A program made the position numbers and the translations under genes. A DNA stretch of 64,000 bases from Procambarus clarkii. Its lineage: Eukaryota; Arthropoda; Malacostraca; Decapoda; Cambaridae. The notes under the pieces were generated by a model, which worked only from the letters and a program-made list of their open reading frames with translations, had not been told where the DNA came from and did not search any database. Of this stretch, positions 56,901 through 63,290 are shown in pieces. Location of the stretch: positions 15,856,213-15,920,212 of the forward strand of contig NC_091152.1 in the NCBI RefSeq assembly GCF_040958095.1, given 5' to 3'. The first letter of the stretch is position 1, and each line of letters opens with the position of its first letter.

Positions 56901-59900
56901 GATTCTTGTTGTACCCAATTTTAGATCGACTCAAGATGACGACGAGGAAAAATACTACTGTGCGCCAGGCTTTGTTTACTGCTTCCCGTTCTTGGAGTGG
57001 GTGTTGACAAAGAGGCCGGGAGGTGAAGAGAAGTTTGATACTGTGGCTAACCAGGCACTGCAGGTGATAAGTGAGCATATGGCCATGAGAGGAGCAGATG
57101 AAAATGATCTCTACCATCCACGGTTCTTGCCTCGCAAAAGACTTCTTTCTCTTATCATAGATGTTATTAGTAAGTTATTGTTATGCTGTAATGTGCATGT
57201 GCGAAGTATGTAAATGTTCTTTATTGTATTTTGTGTGAATTAATAGCAACGTGACCTGTTGCCCATCAAAATTCCCAGCTGCCTGATCATTTCTAAACTC
57301 AATTGAGTTTGAAAAATGATTTTTAGCAGCGCACACTTGATATACAAATTTATTAAAATGCCTTATGGAAACTGCTTTCAATTAGTCATGTAGACAATAC
57401 TAAATTTTCATTGAGGTCTCCCATATTTTATTAATGGTTGAATATCGGTAACAAGTGATTATTAAGTCGATCAATAATTTAATAGGATACGAGGTTCAGT
57501 ATATTGATATTTGATAGTGGAAAATATAGAACTCCGCAGATATAAACATTATCGATTTTCCAATGTCATTGATTCTTTGTGAGGTACACTGCAATAGTTC
57601 ATAAGTATGGTTCTTTAAAAAAAAAAAAAATCACTATTTTTTACCAGTGAAAATTGAAAGGCAGCCCGTTTATATATTTTTGAAAATTGGTAAATAATAT
57701 AATGTAAAAGTGTAGCTTTTTCAATGTATCTGAAACTACACTACTCACAAGCTTTTTGTTTAACTGAGCCTCAAATTTTCTTTAGGCAATAGCTCTGGGC
57801 GTACACAACAGAATGCATGTGCTGTGCTTCAGGAAGTTTGTCGCTGTGGGTCTGGTGATATTGGCTGCGATACTGCCACACAAGAAGAAATATCTGTCCT
57901 GCTGGACACACTTCAGGCTCCAGCACAGTCTGTTAGGGATGCTGCTTTAAGGGTAAGATTGAATGCACATTTATTCACCCAATTCGACGAACTCTGATTC
58001 GCTGAAACAGGGGATGTGCGGATTTACTGAGGATGTTGGGACGGGTTCACAGACTGTGAACCCCTGTCCCAACATGTGGAAAGAACCCTGTCCCTTTTCC
58101 CATGTGGAAAGATTTTCCATCATATCATAGGATAAAGTGTTTGTTTCATTCTGTTATATGAATGGACTTTAAAATTTTCCTCGTTGAAATCTCCCTTTCC
58201 CCCTTCTCTGCCTCTTTTCCCTCCTTCAGTACCACTCTCCCTTCCTCACTACCTCTCCCTCTCCCTTCTTCCCTCACTGCCTCCCTCTATCCCTCCCTCA
58301 CTGCCTCTCTCCATCCCTCCCTCCCTCACTGCCTCTCTCCATCCCTCCCTCCCTCTTTCACTACCTTTCTCCACTATCCATGGAATAACCCAAAGTTGGC
58401 CTTAGCATGTGGAACGGATGTTAAGAAGTTAGTGTTAGGGAATGGAAAATACTGTATTGGATACAATCATATCAAAACTTGACATAATTAGAAAAATGTT
58501 TATATTCTTTGTATATATTAGTCATCAATCTTGTATCAACAGGGATTGTCTGTTCTGGTGAAATCACTTCCCAAGATTGAGACTGACATAGACAGCTGGT
58601 TACTTGTGGCCCATAGACTTTGGGTGGCCAAATATGACGTTGCTGAAGATGTTGCCAGTCTAGCATCAGAGCTGTGGACCACAGCCAATATGGAGGTACT
58701 GTAGTTAATCAGTATCGACTCGTTCAGTAGTTTGAGCTATTGTCTTATCAATTACAAATAAATTCATACTGTTATAAATTCTCATTGATATCTTTTCCAG
58801 TGGATAATGATAAAAAATTTAATTAAATGGCACAGTTTTCTTTATTTTATTTTGTATACTGTATAAGGATGAGTTGTTAATGAGTTTAGTGCACTGTAGA
58901 GAAAGGTGTTCATGGATAATAATTTAATAATGGATTTAGTGACATTTGCAGAGAAAACCAAGTTAATATTTGATTAGTGAATTTAAATTTTGTTCATTTG
59001 TAATTTAAGCTAAAATAAGTAATTCGTTGTTGAAAATAACGTTAATATTTCAGGCAGATGGAGCTTTGAGTGAAGGTGTATTAGGGGACGTGGTACACCC
59101 AGTCGGTGCTGTACGAGCCGCTGGTGCAGCTGCTCTTGCTGCTTTGGCAGAGGATAACCTAGACCTTGTGGCTCCTATCACTCTCCAGCTCATTGAAATT
59201 TTTAAGGACAAGACTGAGGTAAAGCATTATTCAGGTTAATGAGTGTCTGACTGTTGTCTAGCTTTGAGATTCAAGTTAGATGTTTGTAGATGTTATGCGT
59301 TTCTACCTAGTAGATTTCCAAGTATTTTGTACATCATGATCATGAACCCTATGTCCTTTTTTTTTTTTTCTATTCAGTACAGTGAGCTAAGTATTTTTGC
59401 ATATTGTGCAGTGTATAGTATCATTACCAAGACAAGGTAATTAAACTATGGGGAAACACTCTTGGATCACTCAGATGTTTGTAAAACTTTAATTTTTTTT
59501 ATTATACTTTTGTTAGATGAGGACAACTTTATGATAAAGTATTTTTTTAAACTTTGACTTAATAGGGCATATTTTGCAAGATGGAGAGAAGAGAATAACA
59601 ATGCCTAACATAGTAATTGTTATAACACAAATCTCAAGAAATTTAACTACATATATATAAATATATTTTGTTTGTTGGATTGCATAAAATTGTCATATAA
59701 TTTAATTTTAATTCATAACATTTTATAAAATTGTGTTTTTAAGAAAATACTAAAGAGGTCCTCGTGAATTTTGTACTATATATGTAGATGACTGCAGCCG
59801 TGCGAGACAAGTATGACCGCATTGTGGTAGATGCCATTGACCTGTGGGAAGGTCGTGCTGGGGTGGCAATGGCTTTAAAACAACTAGCACCACTATTACA

Positions 59901-62900
59901 AGCCGACACTGTTGTCACACTAGCTAACTTCTTTGTGCCCGATGCCCTTGGTGATCGCAATACTGAAGTCCGAAACAAGATGCTTGAAGCTGCCATGGCT
60001 GTTGTTAATTCACACGGAAAGGTGAGAGTGAAGAAACTGCATTTCTATATATATACTATATATATTATATATAATATTTGTTTTATTTTATTTAATATTT
60101 TATGATACAAAATGGGTTGCAACATTAGTCACATGGTCAGCTGTAATTTGGGGCATTCAAATCAACTATTGGGTAGGGTCATTTGCTGTTTTGTTTCATT
60201 TCTCTGTGAACCTTTCAGTCTTCTGTTTTGCTTATACTGTATTACTTTCTGGATGTTTCCTTGGTGAGGGAGATCATAATAATAAGTGGGAGAAAGGTTT
60301 GTAAAGTTTCATAACAAATCGTACAAATGTTCTGGAGTCTTTAAATACAGTACTGTACTCTTAAAAATATTTAATAATTAATATTGACTTTATTTGTAGG
60401 AAACGGTGAACAGCCTTCTACCAGTTTTTGAAAAGTTCCTTAACACGGCACCAAATCATGCAAGCTACGATGCTGTTAGGCAAAGTGTCATCATTCTCAT
60501 GGGTTCTTTGGCAAAGCATCTGGAGCATAGTGACCCCAAAATTAAACCCATTGTTGCCAAACTGGTTGAAGCCCTTCATACACCCTCACAACAGGTATCT
60601 TGCAGTATTCCTTCTTGTTCCAAGCAGTATATATCTTTTTCATTTGTCATTGTCAAATGATTCAAAGCGTAAACATTTGTGACATCCATTGTCGATAAAT
60701 TTCTAAATTTGTATTGGTTTAATTCAGTGAACAGTTAAGCATGCAGAATTATTGTTGGCACTTATCAATGTTTTTCTTACAAAAGTTTCATGTATTATTT
60801 GAGACAAGTTATATGGTGATTGTCAGTTACTAGATTGTGTGCTCTGTATGCTCACACCTGCATGAACACAACATGCATCTTAAACAAGTCCAAACATATA
60901 TATTTTTGTAAGAGTTTCTTGATTTTTCTTGTTAGTTTGTCCACTTCCTTTTAAGGAGACTCTTTATAATCAATATATTTCATTAGTTCATTTCTATTAC
61001 TACTTTTACTTTTAAAAGTCAATTATTTTAAACAAAATTTCATCGAGGCCTGTATATATAAAAAAAATGAAATTTTCACTGCTTTGATGGTTGATAATGT
61101 ATATTATGTTTATGTAGTCAGGATAATACCATAAGTTTAATTATAAATATATTCTGTTGGTATCAAGAAGATTAATTATACCTCAGAAATGTAATAATTA
61201 TTAACACAAAATGACACCACCATTACTAGGTTCAAGAAGCAGTGGCCAACTGCCTCCATCCCCTGGTGCCAGCAATTCGTGACGAGTGCCCAAAGCTCGT
61301 CTCAAAGCTCATGACTGTGCTGCTAGAGTCTGAGAACTATGGAGAACGCAAGGGTGCAGCTTACGGCTTGGCCTCTTTAGTCAAGGGTATGGGTATCCTG
61401 GCTCTGAAGCAACTGGATATTATGAATCAGCTAACAAATGCTATACAGGTAAGAAGCATAATGGATAAAAGTAACAAAAAATCACCAATGCTTTATCAGA
61501 AAGATGTGTTTTATTATACATATTTAATGTTTTCTGTTGGAAGTCCCAGAGGCTTCCTGAAGCTATTACCCCTAATTAACACTTTCACCCGTTAATGATG
61601 CAATATGGCGTCGAAAATTTAGTAGACGAATGCGCGTTAACAACGCAGTATGGCATCAAAAATGTAGTAGACGAATGCTTGTTAACGACGCAGTGTGGCT
61701 TCAAAAATTAAAAAAATTGTCCTGCTTTTGCACTTGGCTGCAGGAGGGGCCCACCGCAGTTTTGGACATTATATGCATGTACTCCTGTAGGGAATTTCCT
61801 TGCGAATACATTGATACCAAATTGAAAGATCTAGGTCGAGAATTGAGGTAACAAAGTTAAAAAGAGTATACACACTTTATTGCTCTGGATGAGCGCTCAC
61901 GTGGGTAATGCGCTGTCACTTTCTCTGTTTGCTGTGGGTGGTATGCCCACAGCAAACAGAGAAAGGGAAAGTGGATGGTACGTGGTACTTTCCATTACAT
62001 CCACATAGAACTATTATATCCATATTTGCATCATACATGTAAAACCCAGACAATAAATGTTTAAATTGTCATATGATGATATCGGCATTTCCCCATGAAT
62101 CAACAATTGACGACGACTGCTGCCTAAGGGTTAAAAGAAATTTTGGAATAATTGATAGTGTAACCTGATTTGGTTTTTATCGAAACATTAATTTTGTTGT
62201 ACAGTACTAATTTTCCACTAAAGTTGATAATTTTTTAGAATAGGATATGTTACAAGATTAGAGAAATATCATATGTTTAACTGATAGTTTCAAAATGTAT
62301 TACTCTACTACATCGTATTTGGTTTTCACTTGCAGGACAAGAAGAACTACAGATACCGTGAAGGGGCACTGTTTGCCTTGGAACAACTGTGCAACATGCT
62401 GGGGAAATTGTTTGAACCGTACATTGTGCATATTCTGCCACACCTGCTTCTGTGTTTTGGTGATACAAACCAGTATGTGCGCGAGGCCACTGATGACACA
62501 GCGAAGGCGGTAATGAGCAAGCTCTCTGCTCACGGTGTTAAGCTGGTTCTTCCCTCTCTACTGGCTGCTCTTGAAGAGGATTCATGGAGAACTAAGACAG
62601 GTAATTGTTTCTGTATGAAACTCACTATTTATCTTGTACTAAGGTAGAAAATGTTTTGATACTACTAATTATGATATTTGTATCATTTATAATATGTAGC
62701 TTCTTGGGTAAACAAACCCCTTAATTCAGATAAACTTAACAGAAATATTAATCATAAAGAAAATGTTTTGTTGCTTTCAGATCTACAGTTTCCATGTGCT
62801 ATATAGTCATGTGGCTTGGCAATTTGCCCTGATAATTCCCTCCCTTCCCTCAGCATGGTGAGAATGTAAGGCATCTTGCCCCAAAACTCCAAGACTGAAC

Positions 62901-63290
62901 ACCTATATAAAATAACTATGATTTATTTTTAATTTGGTTACTAATCATTTAAGTAGGCAACTTTTCACTTCAGGAATCTTGTCAGAGACTGAAACACATT
63001 AAATGCAGCATTAAAAATGTTATGAATAATTATGTCTTTTGGGAGTTGAGAGATGATATTTTAATAATCTTTAAGCACTGTATTTTTATGGTCTTTTTAT
63101 TATGTTTCAGGATCAGTGGAGTTGTTGGGGAATATGGCGTTCTGCGCCCCTAAGCAGCTCTCGTCGTGCCTTCCTTCCATTGTGCCTCGGTTGATTGAAG
63201 TTCTAAGTGATTCTCACATGAAAGTGCAGAGAGCAGGTGGTCAAGCACTCAGATTGATTGGCTCTGTTATCAGAAATCCTGAGATTCAAG
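35832..63290 (+). CDS. GCN1: GCN1 (eIF2alpha kinase activator), N-terminal ~1,560 codons in 26 exons; 3' part outside window
   Basis: Orthologue of GCN1, the very large HEAT-repeat protein that binds collided or stalled ribosomes and activates GCN2, starting the integrated stress response. Exons: 35832-35846, 35955-36057, 36858-37053, 38166-38400, 38914-39069, 40823-41024, 41980-42158, 42486-42683, 43003-43158, 43906-44071, 44867-45105, 45917-46082, 48032-48168, 49113-49279, 50593-50790, 53104-53312, 55460-55595, 56925-57169, 57786-57952, 58543-58695, 59054-59218, 59788-60021, 60400-60594, 61230-61448, 62336-62600, 63111-63290. Every junction is GT-AG and in phase. The start MGDTE has a strong context (CAACATGG). 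Exon 15 is the charged linker; exons 22-26 are strongly conserved ([40 protein letters not shown]). The eEF3-like region and the GCN2-binding C terminus lie beyond 64000. Confidence 0.96.
35955..36057 (+). CDS. GCN1: GCN1 exon 2
   Basis: Residues about 6-40, [12 protein letters not shown]...ALEVVNRQ. Acceptor CTACAG, donor CAAG|GTATTT. Confidence 0.9.
36450..36770. repeat. GCN1 intron 2: SINE tail copy and a tRNA-like SINE fragment
   Basis: 36450-36535 is the GCCTGAAACGCTAAGCGTGC tail with TATATATAAATAAATA run. About 36645-36770 has a B-box complement (GGATTTGAACCC) in an otherwise degraded minus-strand tRNA-SINE. 36058-36449 has only ACTAGGTAGGTGTAT-type short repeats near 36080-36140. Confidence 0.5.
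36858..37053 (+). CDS. GCN1: GCN1 exon 3
   Basis: Residues about 40-105, [17 protein letters not shown]...HANAPHS; matches the human LPEGAVKGLCKLF block. Acceptor TTTTCAG, donor CTTC|GTAAGT. Confidence 0.93.
37150..37370 (+). repeat. Family-C dispersed repeat
   Basis: Contains TTGTGCTTGCGGGGGTTGAG, CTCAACCGTCAATCAACTGG and TCCACCACATCACTGCCTAG. The fullest copy of family C in the window. Confidence 0.65.
37866..38112 (+). mobile_element. Main tRNA-SINE family copy (plus)
   Basis: Head GAGCCGGTCGGCCGAGCGG, B-box GGGTTCGATCCC, tail CCCCGAAATCATCTCGAGATAACC. In GCN1 intron 3, ending about 55 bp before the exon 4 acceptor. Confidence 0.88.
38166..38400 (+). CDS. GCN1: GCN1 exon 4
   Basis: Residues about 105-183, [20 protein letters not shown]...LLKAVCQ. 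Acceptor ATTTCAG, donor CAA|GTATGT. A SINE ends about 55 bp upstream of the acceptor. Confidence 0.9.
38914..39069 (+). CDS. GCN1: GCN1 exon 5
   Basis: 52 codons, [16 protein letters not shown]...[13 protein letters not shown]. Acceptor CCATAG, donor AAA|GTAAGA. Confidence 0.9.
39070..40822. other. GCN1 intron 5: family-A fragments and an inverted SINE
   Basis: About 39225-39320 resembles family A. 39320-40050: nothing recognised, with a GGGG/CCTCCTCC patch at about 39450-39485. About 40065-40310 is a minus-strand SINE-type repeat (GGGAGTTCTTCTACTCC, GGCTGTTGCTTGGAGCAGCC). About 40330-40480 shows further family-A-like text. Confidence 0.4.
40823..41024 (+). CDS. GCN1: GCN1 exon 6
   Basis: Residues about 236-303, [20 protein letters not shown]...ADLTKTLA. 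Acceptor TTCATAG, donor GCAA|GTAAGT. Confidence 0.93.
41025..41979. other. GCN1 intron 6, nothing recognised
   Basis: Open frames at 41057-41242 and 41300-41581 resemble no protein and lack splice support. No repeat was identified. Confidence 0.5.
41980..42158 (+). CDS. GCN1: GCN1 exon 7
   Basis: Residues about 303-362, [18 protein letters not shown]...[17 protein letters not shown]; human has LARQCSD and GSEGKLTV. Acceptor TCTGTAG, donor CAG|GTTAGT. Confidence 0.95.
42486..42683 (+). CDS. GCN1: GCN1 exon 8
   Basis: 66 codons, [15 protein letters not shown]...QKLLEFLP. Acceptor TTTGCAG, donor CCA|GTAAGT. Confidence 0.93.
43003..43158 (+). CDS. GCN1: GCN1 exon 9
   Basis: 52 codons, [20 protein letters not shown]...DKALSQSTQ; human KTSTSAVRHAYLQCM. 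Acceptor CCAACAG, donor CAG|GTAATA. Confidence 0.93.
43159..43905. other. GCN1 intron 9, short SINE-type fragment only
   Basis: About 43195-43245 carries CAAGCCTGGCTCTGGGCCAGG, a degraded SINE-type segment. The rest is AT-rich with nothing recognised. Confidence 0.4.
43906..44071 (+). CDS. GCN1: GCN1 exon 10
   Basis: Residues about 481-536, [18 protein letters not shown]...[11 protein letters not shown]. Acceptor CATCAG, donor GATG|GTTAGT. Confidence 0.92.
44099..44271. mobile_element. Foldback element 3 (GCN1 intron 10)
   Basis: Arms begin TTGACCAATCCACACACTAG, pass GACGACGTTTCGGTCTGTCC and are complementary with mismatches. Same family as 29557-29699, followed by the same CCACGTTATTGTGACTCATCG flank. 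Confidence 0.85.
44867..45105 (+). CDS. GCN1: GCN1 exon 11
   Basis: Residues about 536-615, [19 protein letters not shown]...TMTVNSKIQ-like end. Contains [11 protein letters not shown], human TVRKLLSSLGG. Acceptor TTTCACAG, donor CAG|GTATTT. Confidence 0.94.
45106..45916. other. GCN1 intron 11, nothing recognised
   Basis: AT-rich; the open frame at 45269-45691 is low complexity, hydrophobic and unsupported. Confidence 0.5.
45917..46082 (+). CDS. GCN1: GCN1 exon 12 (its end and donor are tandemly duplicated)
   Basis: Residues about 616-671, [20 protein letters not shown]...PTAFHPSL. Acceptor TGACAG, donor CTTG|GTAAGC. The last 32 nt of the exon plus 22 nt of intron are repeated directly after. 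Confidence 0.9.
46051..46158 (+). repeat. 54-bp tandem duplication across an exon/intron border
   Basis: Two identical 54-bp units, 46051-46104 and 46105-46158, each holding the exon 12 end and a TTG|GTAAGC donor. If the second donor (after 46136) were used, the reading frame would meet TAA at 46102-46104. Confidence 0.95.
46439..46970. mobile_element. hAT-like MITE (46567-46816) between two diverged direct repeats
   Basis: Terminal inverted repeats: GGGGCCAGATTCAC at 46567 and GTGAATCTGGCCCC ending at 46816, with further complementarity inside (AAAGCACTTA / AAGTGCTTTT; GCGGC-type centre). Flanking segments at about 46439-46520 and 46886-46970 are diverged copies of each other (TATAAATTCGGTGTCAAAATG / TATAAATTTGGTGTTAAAATG). 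No target duplication was confirmed. Confidence 0.65.
47440..47715 (-). repeat. Family-D repeat, two adjacent minus units
   Basis: CATCCACATAGA, TGTATCCATATTTGCATCAT, GTACAACCCAGACAATA and TCATATGACGATAACC occur, then the series repeats at about 47580-47715. Related to 11440-11590 and 61980-62135. Confidence 0.65.
47749..47826. mobile_element. Foldback element 4, short version (GCN1 intron 12)
   Basis: Arms GTTGACCAGACCACACACTA...GGGACGACAAGGGTCGTCCC meet almost without a loop. It lacks the TTTCGG centre of elements 1 and 3, so it is an internal deletion derivative. Followed by the same CCACGTTATTGTGACTCATCG flank. Confidence 0.85.
48032..48168 (+). CDS. GCN1: GCN1 exon 13
   Basis: Residues about 671-716, [20 protein letters not shown]...SPVNEQ. 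Acceptor CAAACAG, donor CAG|GTATTT. Confidence 0.9.
48169..49112. other. GCN1 intron 13, nothing recognised
   Basis: AT-rich, no repeats or RNA genes identified. Confidence 0.5.
49113..49279 (+). CDS. GCN1: GCN1 exon 14
   Basis: Residues about 717-772, [20 protein letters not shown]...[14 protein letters not shown]; human TREEFAIMQTPAGELYDKS region. Acceptor CTTGCAG, donor GAAAA|GTGAGT. Confidence 0.93.
49280..50592. other. GCN1 intron 14, hairpin at 49797-49830 and a second near 49975-50010
   Basis: AGTGATCCCAGAGCC (49797-49811), loop ATAA, exact complement 49816-49830. About 49975-50010 holds ATTACACCTACTG...CAGTAGGTGTAAT. No other feature was recognised. Confidence 0.6.
50593..50790 (+). 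CDS. GCN1: GCN1 exon 15 (charged linker)
   Basis: Residues about 772-838, [20 protein letters not shown]...[12 protein letters not shown]; the Lys/Glu-rich helix typical of GCN1 (human KRENKAYSFKEQI). Acceptor TTCCAG, donor ATAG|GTAAGA. Confidence 0.95.
50791..51569. other. GCN1 intron 15, left part: unclassified repeat-like DNA
   Basis: About 50990-51560 is GC-richer than its flanks, with broken open frames, and resembles the TTCC/GGGG-rich retroelement-like DNA at 21680-22680. No motif can be named. Confidence 0.3.
51570..51835 (-). mobile_element. SINE with a Thr(CGU)-type tRNA head (minus)
   Basis: The body and tail are those of the main SINE family. The head (minus strand of about 51750-51819) folds as a full cloverleaf: 7-bp acceptor stem GCCTCGT/ACGAGGC, anticodon loop CTCGTAA (CGU), B-box GGTTCGATTCC. 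The head differs from the GAGCCGGTCGG head of other copies. A CCTACGAGGC duplication lies at its edge. Confidence 0.75.
51836..53103. other. GCN1 intron 15, right part: SINE-type segment and unclassified DNA
   Basis: 51836-51950 carries the GGGCTGCTCCAAGCAACAGCC...GGAGTAGAACTC repeat also seen at 40065-40310. 51950-52420 has overlapping open frames of no known family; the TTTCGGCTGAACTGGTCAAG text resembles 63950-63980. 52420-53103: nothing recognised. Confidence 0.35.
53104..53312 (+). CDS. GCN1: GCN1 exon 16
   Basis: Residues about 838-908, [20 protein letters not shown]...FETEDDVY. Acceptor TTTCAG, donor TACG|GTAAAA. Confidence 0.92.
53485..54200 (+). mobile_element. Family-A fragment followed by decayed LINE reverse transcriptase
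   Basis: 53485-53640 is family A (GGTGAGCCTCGATGGCTCCCTG, AGCCAGAACCTGG). 53650-54150 translates in pieces to a reverse transcriptase: [18 protein letters not shown], then YILYINDLI and MFAVDAK (mutated FADD). Many frameshifts and stops. Confidence 0.6.
54690..54925 (+). mobile_element. Tc1/mariner-like transposase N-terminal remnant
   Basis: In pieces it reads [18 protein letters not shown], a helix-turn-helix typical of Tc1-type transposases, then (frameshifted) WAAPGNLND and [11 protein letters not shown], matching the GRPK...S(P/A) linker. Broken by a frameshift and stops. Pattern-based call. Confidence 0.5.
54958..54980. repeat. (TG)n microsatellite
   Basis: TATGTGTGTGTGTGTGTA run. Confidence 0.8.
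55460..55595 (+). CDS. GCN1: GCN1 exon 17
   Basis: Residues about 908-953, [20 protein letters not shown]...MIHVATVPK. Acceptor ATTGCAG. Donor chosen at AA|GTGGGT because it joins in phase to 56925 ([11 protein letters not shown]); a donor 4 nt later would not. Confidence 0.85.
55817..55887 (+). tRNA. tRNA-Thr (UGU)
   Basis: Cloverleaf read by hand: acceptor ACCTCCT/AGGGGGT (7 bp with one T-G), D arm GCTC-AGGGGCA-GAGC, anticodon arm CTGGT-CTTGTAA-ACCAG (anticodon TGT), T arm GAGAG-TTCAAAT-CTCTC. Closely resembles metazoan tRNA-Thr(UGU). No intron. It sits in GCN1 intron 17 in sense orientation, 10 bp before a SINE. Could be functional or a recent tRNA-derived copy. Confidence 0.8.
55898..56148 (+). 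mobile_element. Main tRNA-SINE family copy (plus), next to tRNA-Thr
   Basis: Head GGAGCCGGTCGGCCGAGCAG, anticodon-like loop CTTGTGA (UGU), B-box GGGTTTGATCCC, tail ending CCCCGAAATCATCTCAAGATAACCTCAAG. Near full length. Confidence 0.88.
56150..56400 (+). mobile_element. Possible LINE 3' fragment
   Basis: Broken translation includes [25 protein letters not shown]-like text, resembling the RRGDLI...K region near LINE 3' ends seen also at about 32280-32340. Weak. Confidence 0.3.
56640..56725 (+). repeat. SINE-type fragment
   Basis: TTGGCCTCAGGCCAGGCTTGGGGAGTAGAACAACTCC, matching 2145-2230. Confidence 0.6.
56925..57169 (+). CDS. GCN1: GCN1 exon 18
   Basis: Residues about 953-1035, [20 protein letters not shown]...LSLIIDVI; human APAFSLVFPFLKMVL aligns with [15 protein letters not shown]. 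Acceptor AATTTTAG, donor TTA|GTAAGT. The open frame extends 5' to 56872 but that is intron. Confidence 0.9.
57786..57952 (+). CDS. GCN1: GCN1 exon 19
   Basis: Residues about 1035-1090, [17 protein letters not shown]...QSVRDAALR. Acceptor CTTTAG, donor AGG|GTAAGA. Confidence 0.92.
58190..58380 (+). repeat. CT-rich minisatellite
   Basis: Pyrimidine-only tract with repeated CCCTCACTGCCTC and TCTCCATCCCTCCCTC units. In GCN1 intron 19, ending about 160 bp before the exon 20 acceptor. Confidence 0.9.
58543..58695 (+). CDS. GCN1: GCN1 exon 20
   Basis: 51 codons, [17 protein letters not shown]...[11 protein letters not shown]; human LRRLWVVKFD aligns with [10 protein letters not shown]. Acceptor TCAACAG, donor GAG|GTACTG. 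Confidence 0.93.
59054..59218 (+). CDS. GCN1: GCN1 exon 21
   Basis: 55 codons, [20 protein letters not shown]...IFKDKTE. Acceptor ATTTCAG, donor GAG|GTAAAG. Confidence 0.92.
59788..60021 (+). CDS. GCN1: GCN1 exon 22
   Basis: 78 codons, [20 protein letters not shown]...NSHGK; contains [19 protein letters not shown], human FQFFVPDALNDRHPDVR. Acceptor TATGTAG, donor AAG|GTGAGA. Confidence 0.96.
60022..61229. other. GCN1 introns 22 and 23, nothing recognised
   Basis: Two AT-rich introns around exon 23, without identified repeats or RNA genes. Confidence 0.5.
60400..60594 (+). CDS. GCN1: GCN1 exon 23
   Basis: 65 codons, [20 protein letters not shown]...LHTPSQQ; nearly identical in pattern to human [19 protein letters not shown]. 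Acceptor TTTGTAG, donor CAG|GTATCT. Confidence 0.97.
61230..61448 (+). CDS. GCN1: GCN1 exon 24
   Basis: 73 codons, [20 protein letters not shown]...NQLTNAIQ; contains [19 protein letters not shown]. Acceptor TTACTAG, donor CAG|GTAAGA. Confidence 0.97.
61449..62335. other. GCN1 intron 24: short repeats, hairpin and family-D copy
   Basis: About 61530-61570 is a small family-A-like piece. About 61585-61710 has AACGACGCAGTATGGC-type text repeated three times. 61919-61965 is a perfect 20-bp hairpin. 61980-62135 is a minus family-D copy ending in CGACGACTGCTGCCTAAGG. Confidence 0.55.
61919..61965. repeat. Perfect 20-bp hairpin
   Basis: CTTTCTCTGTTTGCTGTGGG (61919-61938), 7-nt loop, exact complement 61946-61965. 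In GCN1 intron 24 beside a family-D copy. Confidence 0.9.
62336..62600 (+). CDS. GCN1: GCN1 exon 25
   Basis: Residues about 1413-1501, [20 protein letters not shown] through [13 protein letters not shown]. Acceptor CTTGCAG, donor ACAG|GTAATT. Confidence 0.97.
62601..63110. other. GCN1 intron 25, nothing recognised
   Basis: AT-rich; no repeat or RNA identified. Confidence 0.5.
63111..63290 (+). CDS. GCN1: GCN1 exon 26 (last in window)
   Basis: [20 protein letters not shown] through SVIRNPEIQ. Acceptor GTTTCAG, donor CAAG|GTAATT leaves 1 nt; the next exon is outside the window. Confidence 0.97.

Noticed and set aside
56872-56924. 5' extension of GCN1 exon 18 ([14 protein letters not shown])
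   Set aside because: Phase does not fit the preceding exon, and a good acceptor (AATTTTAG) lies at 56917-56924 with correct phase.
58162-58482. Ser/Pro/Leu-rich open frames
   Set aside because: Translation of the CT-rich minisatellite.
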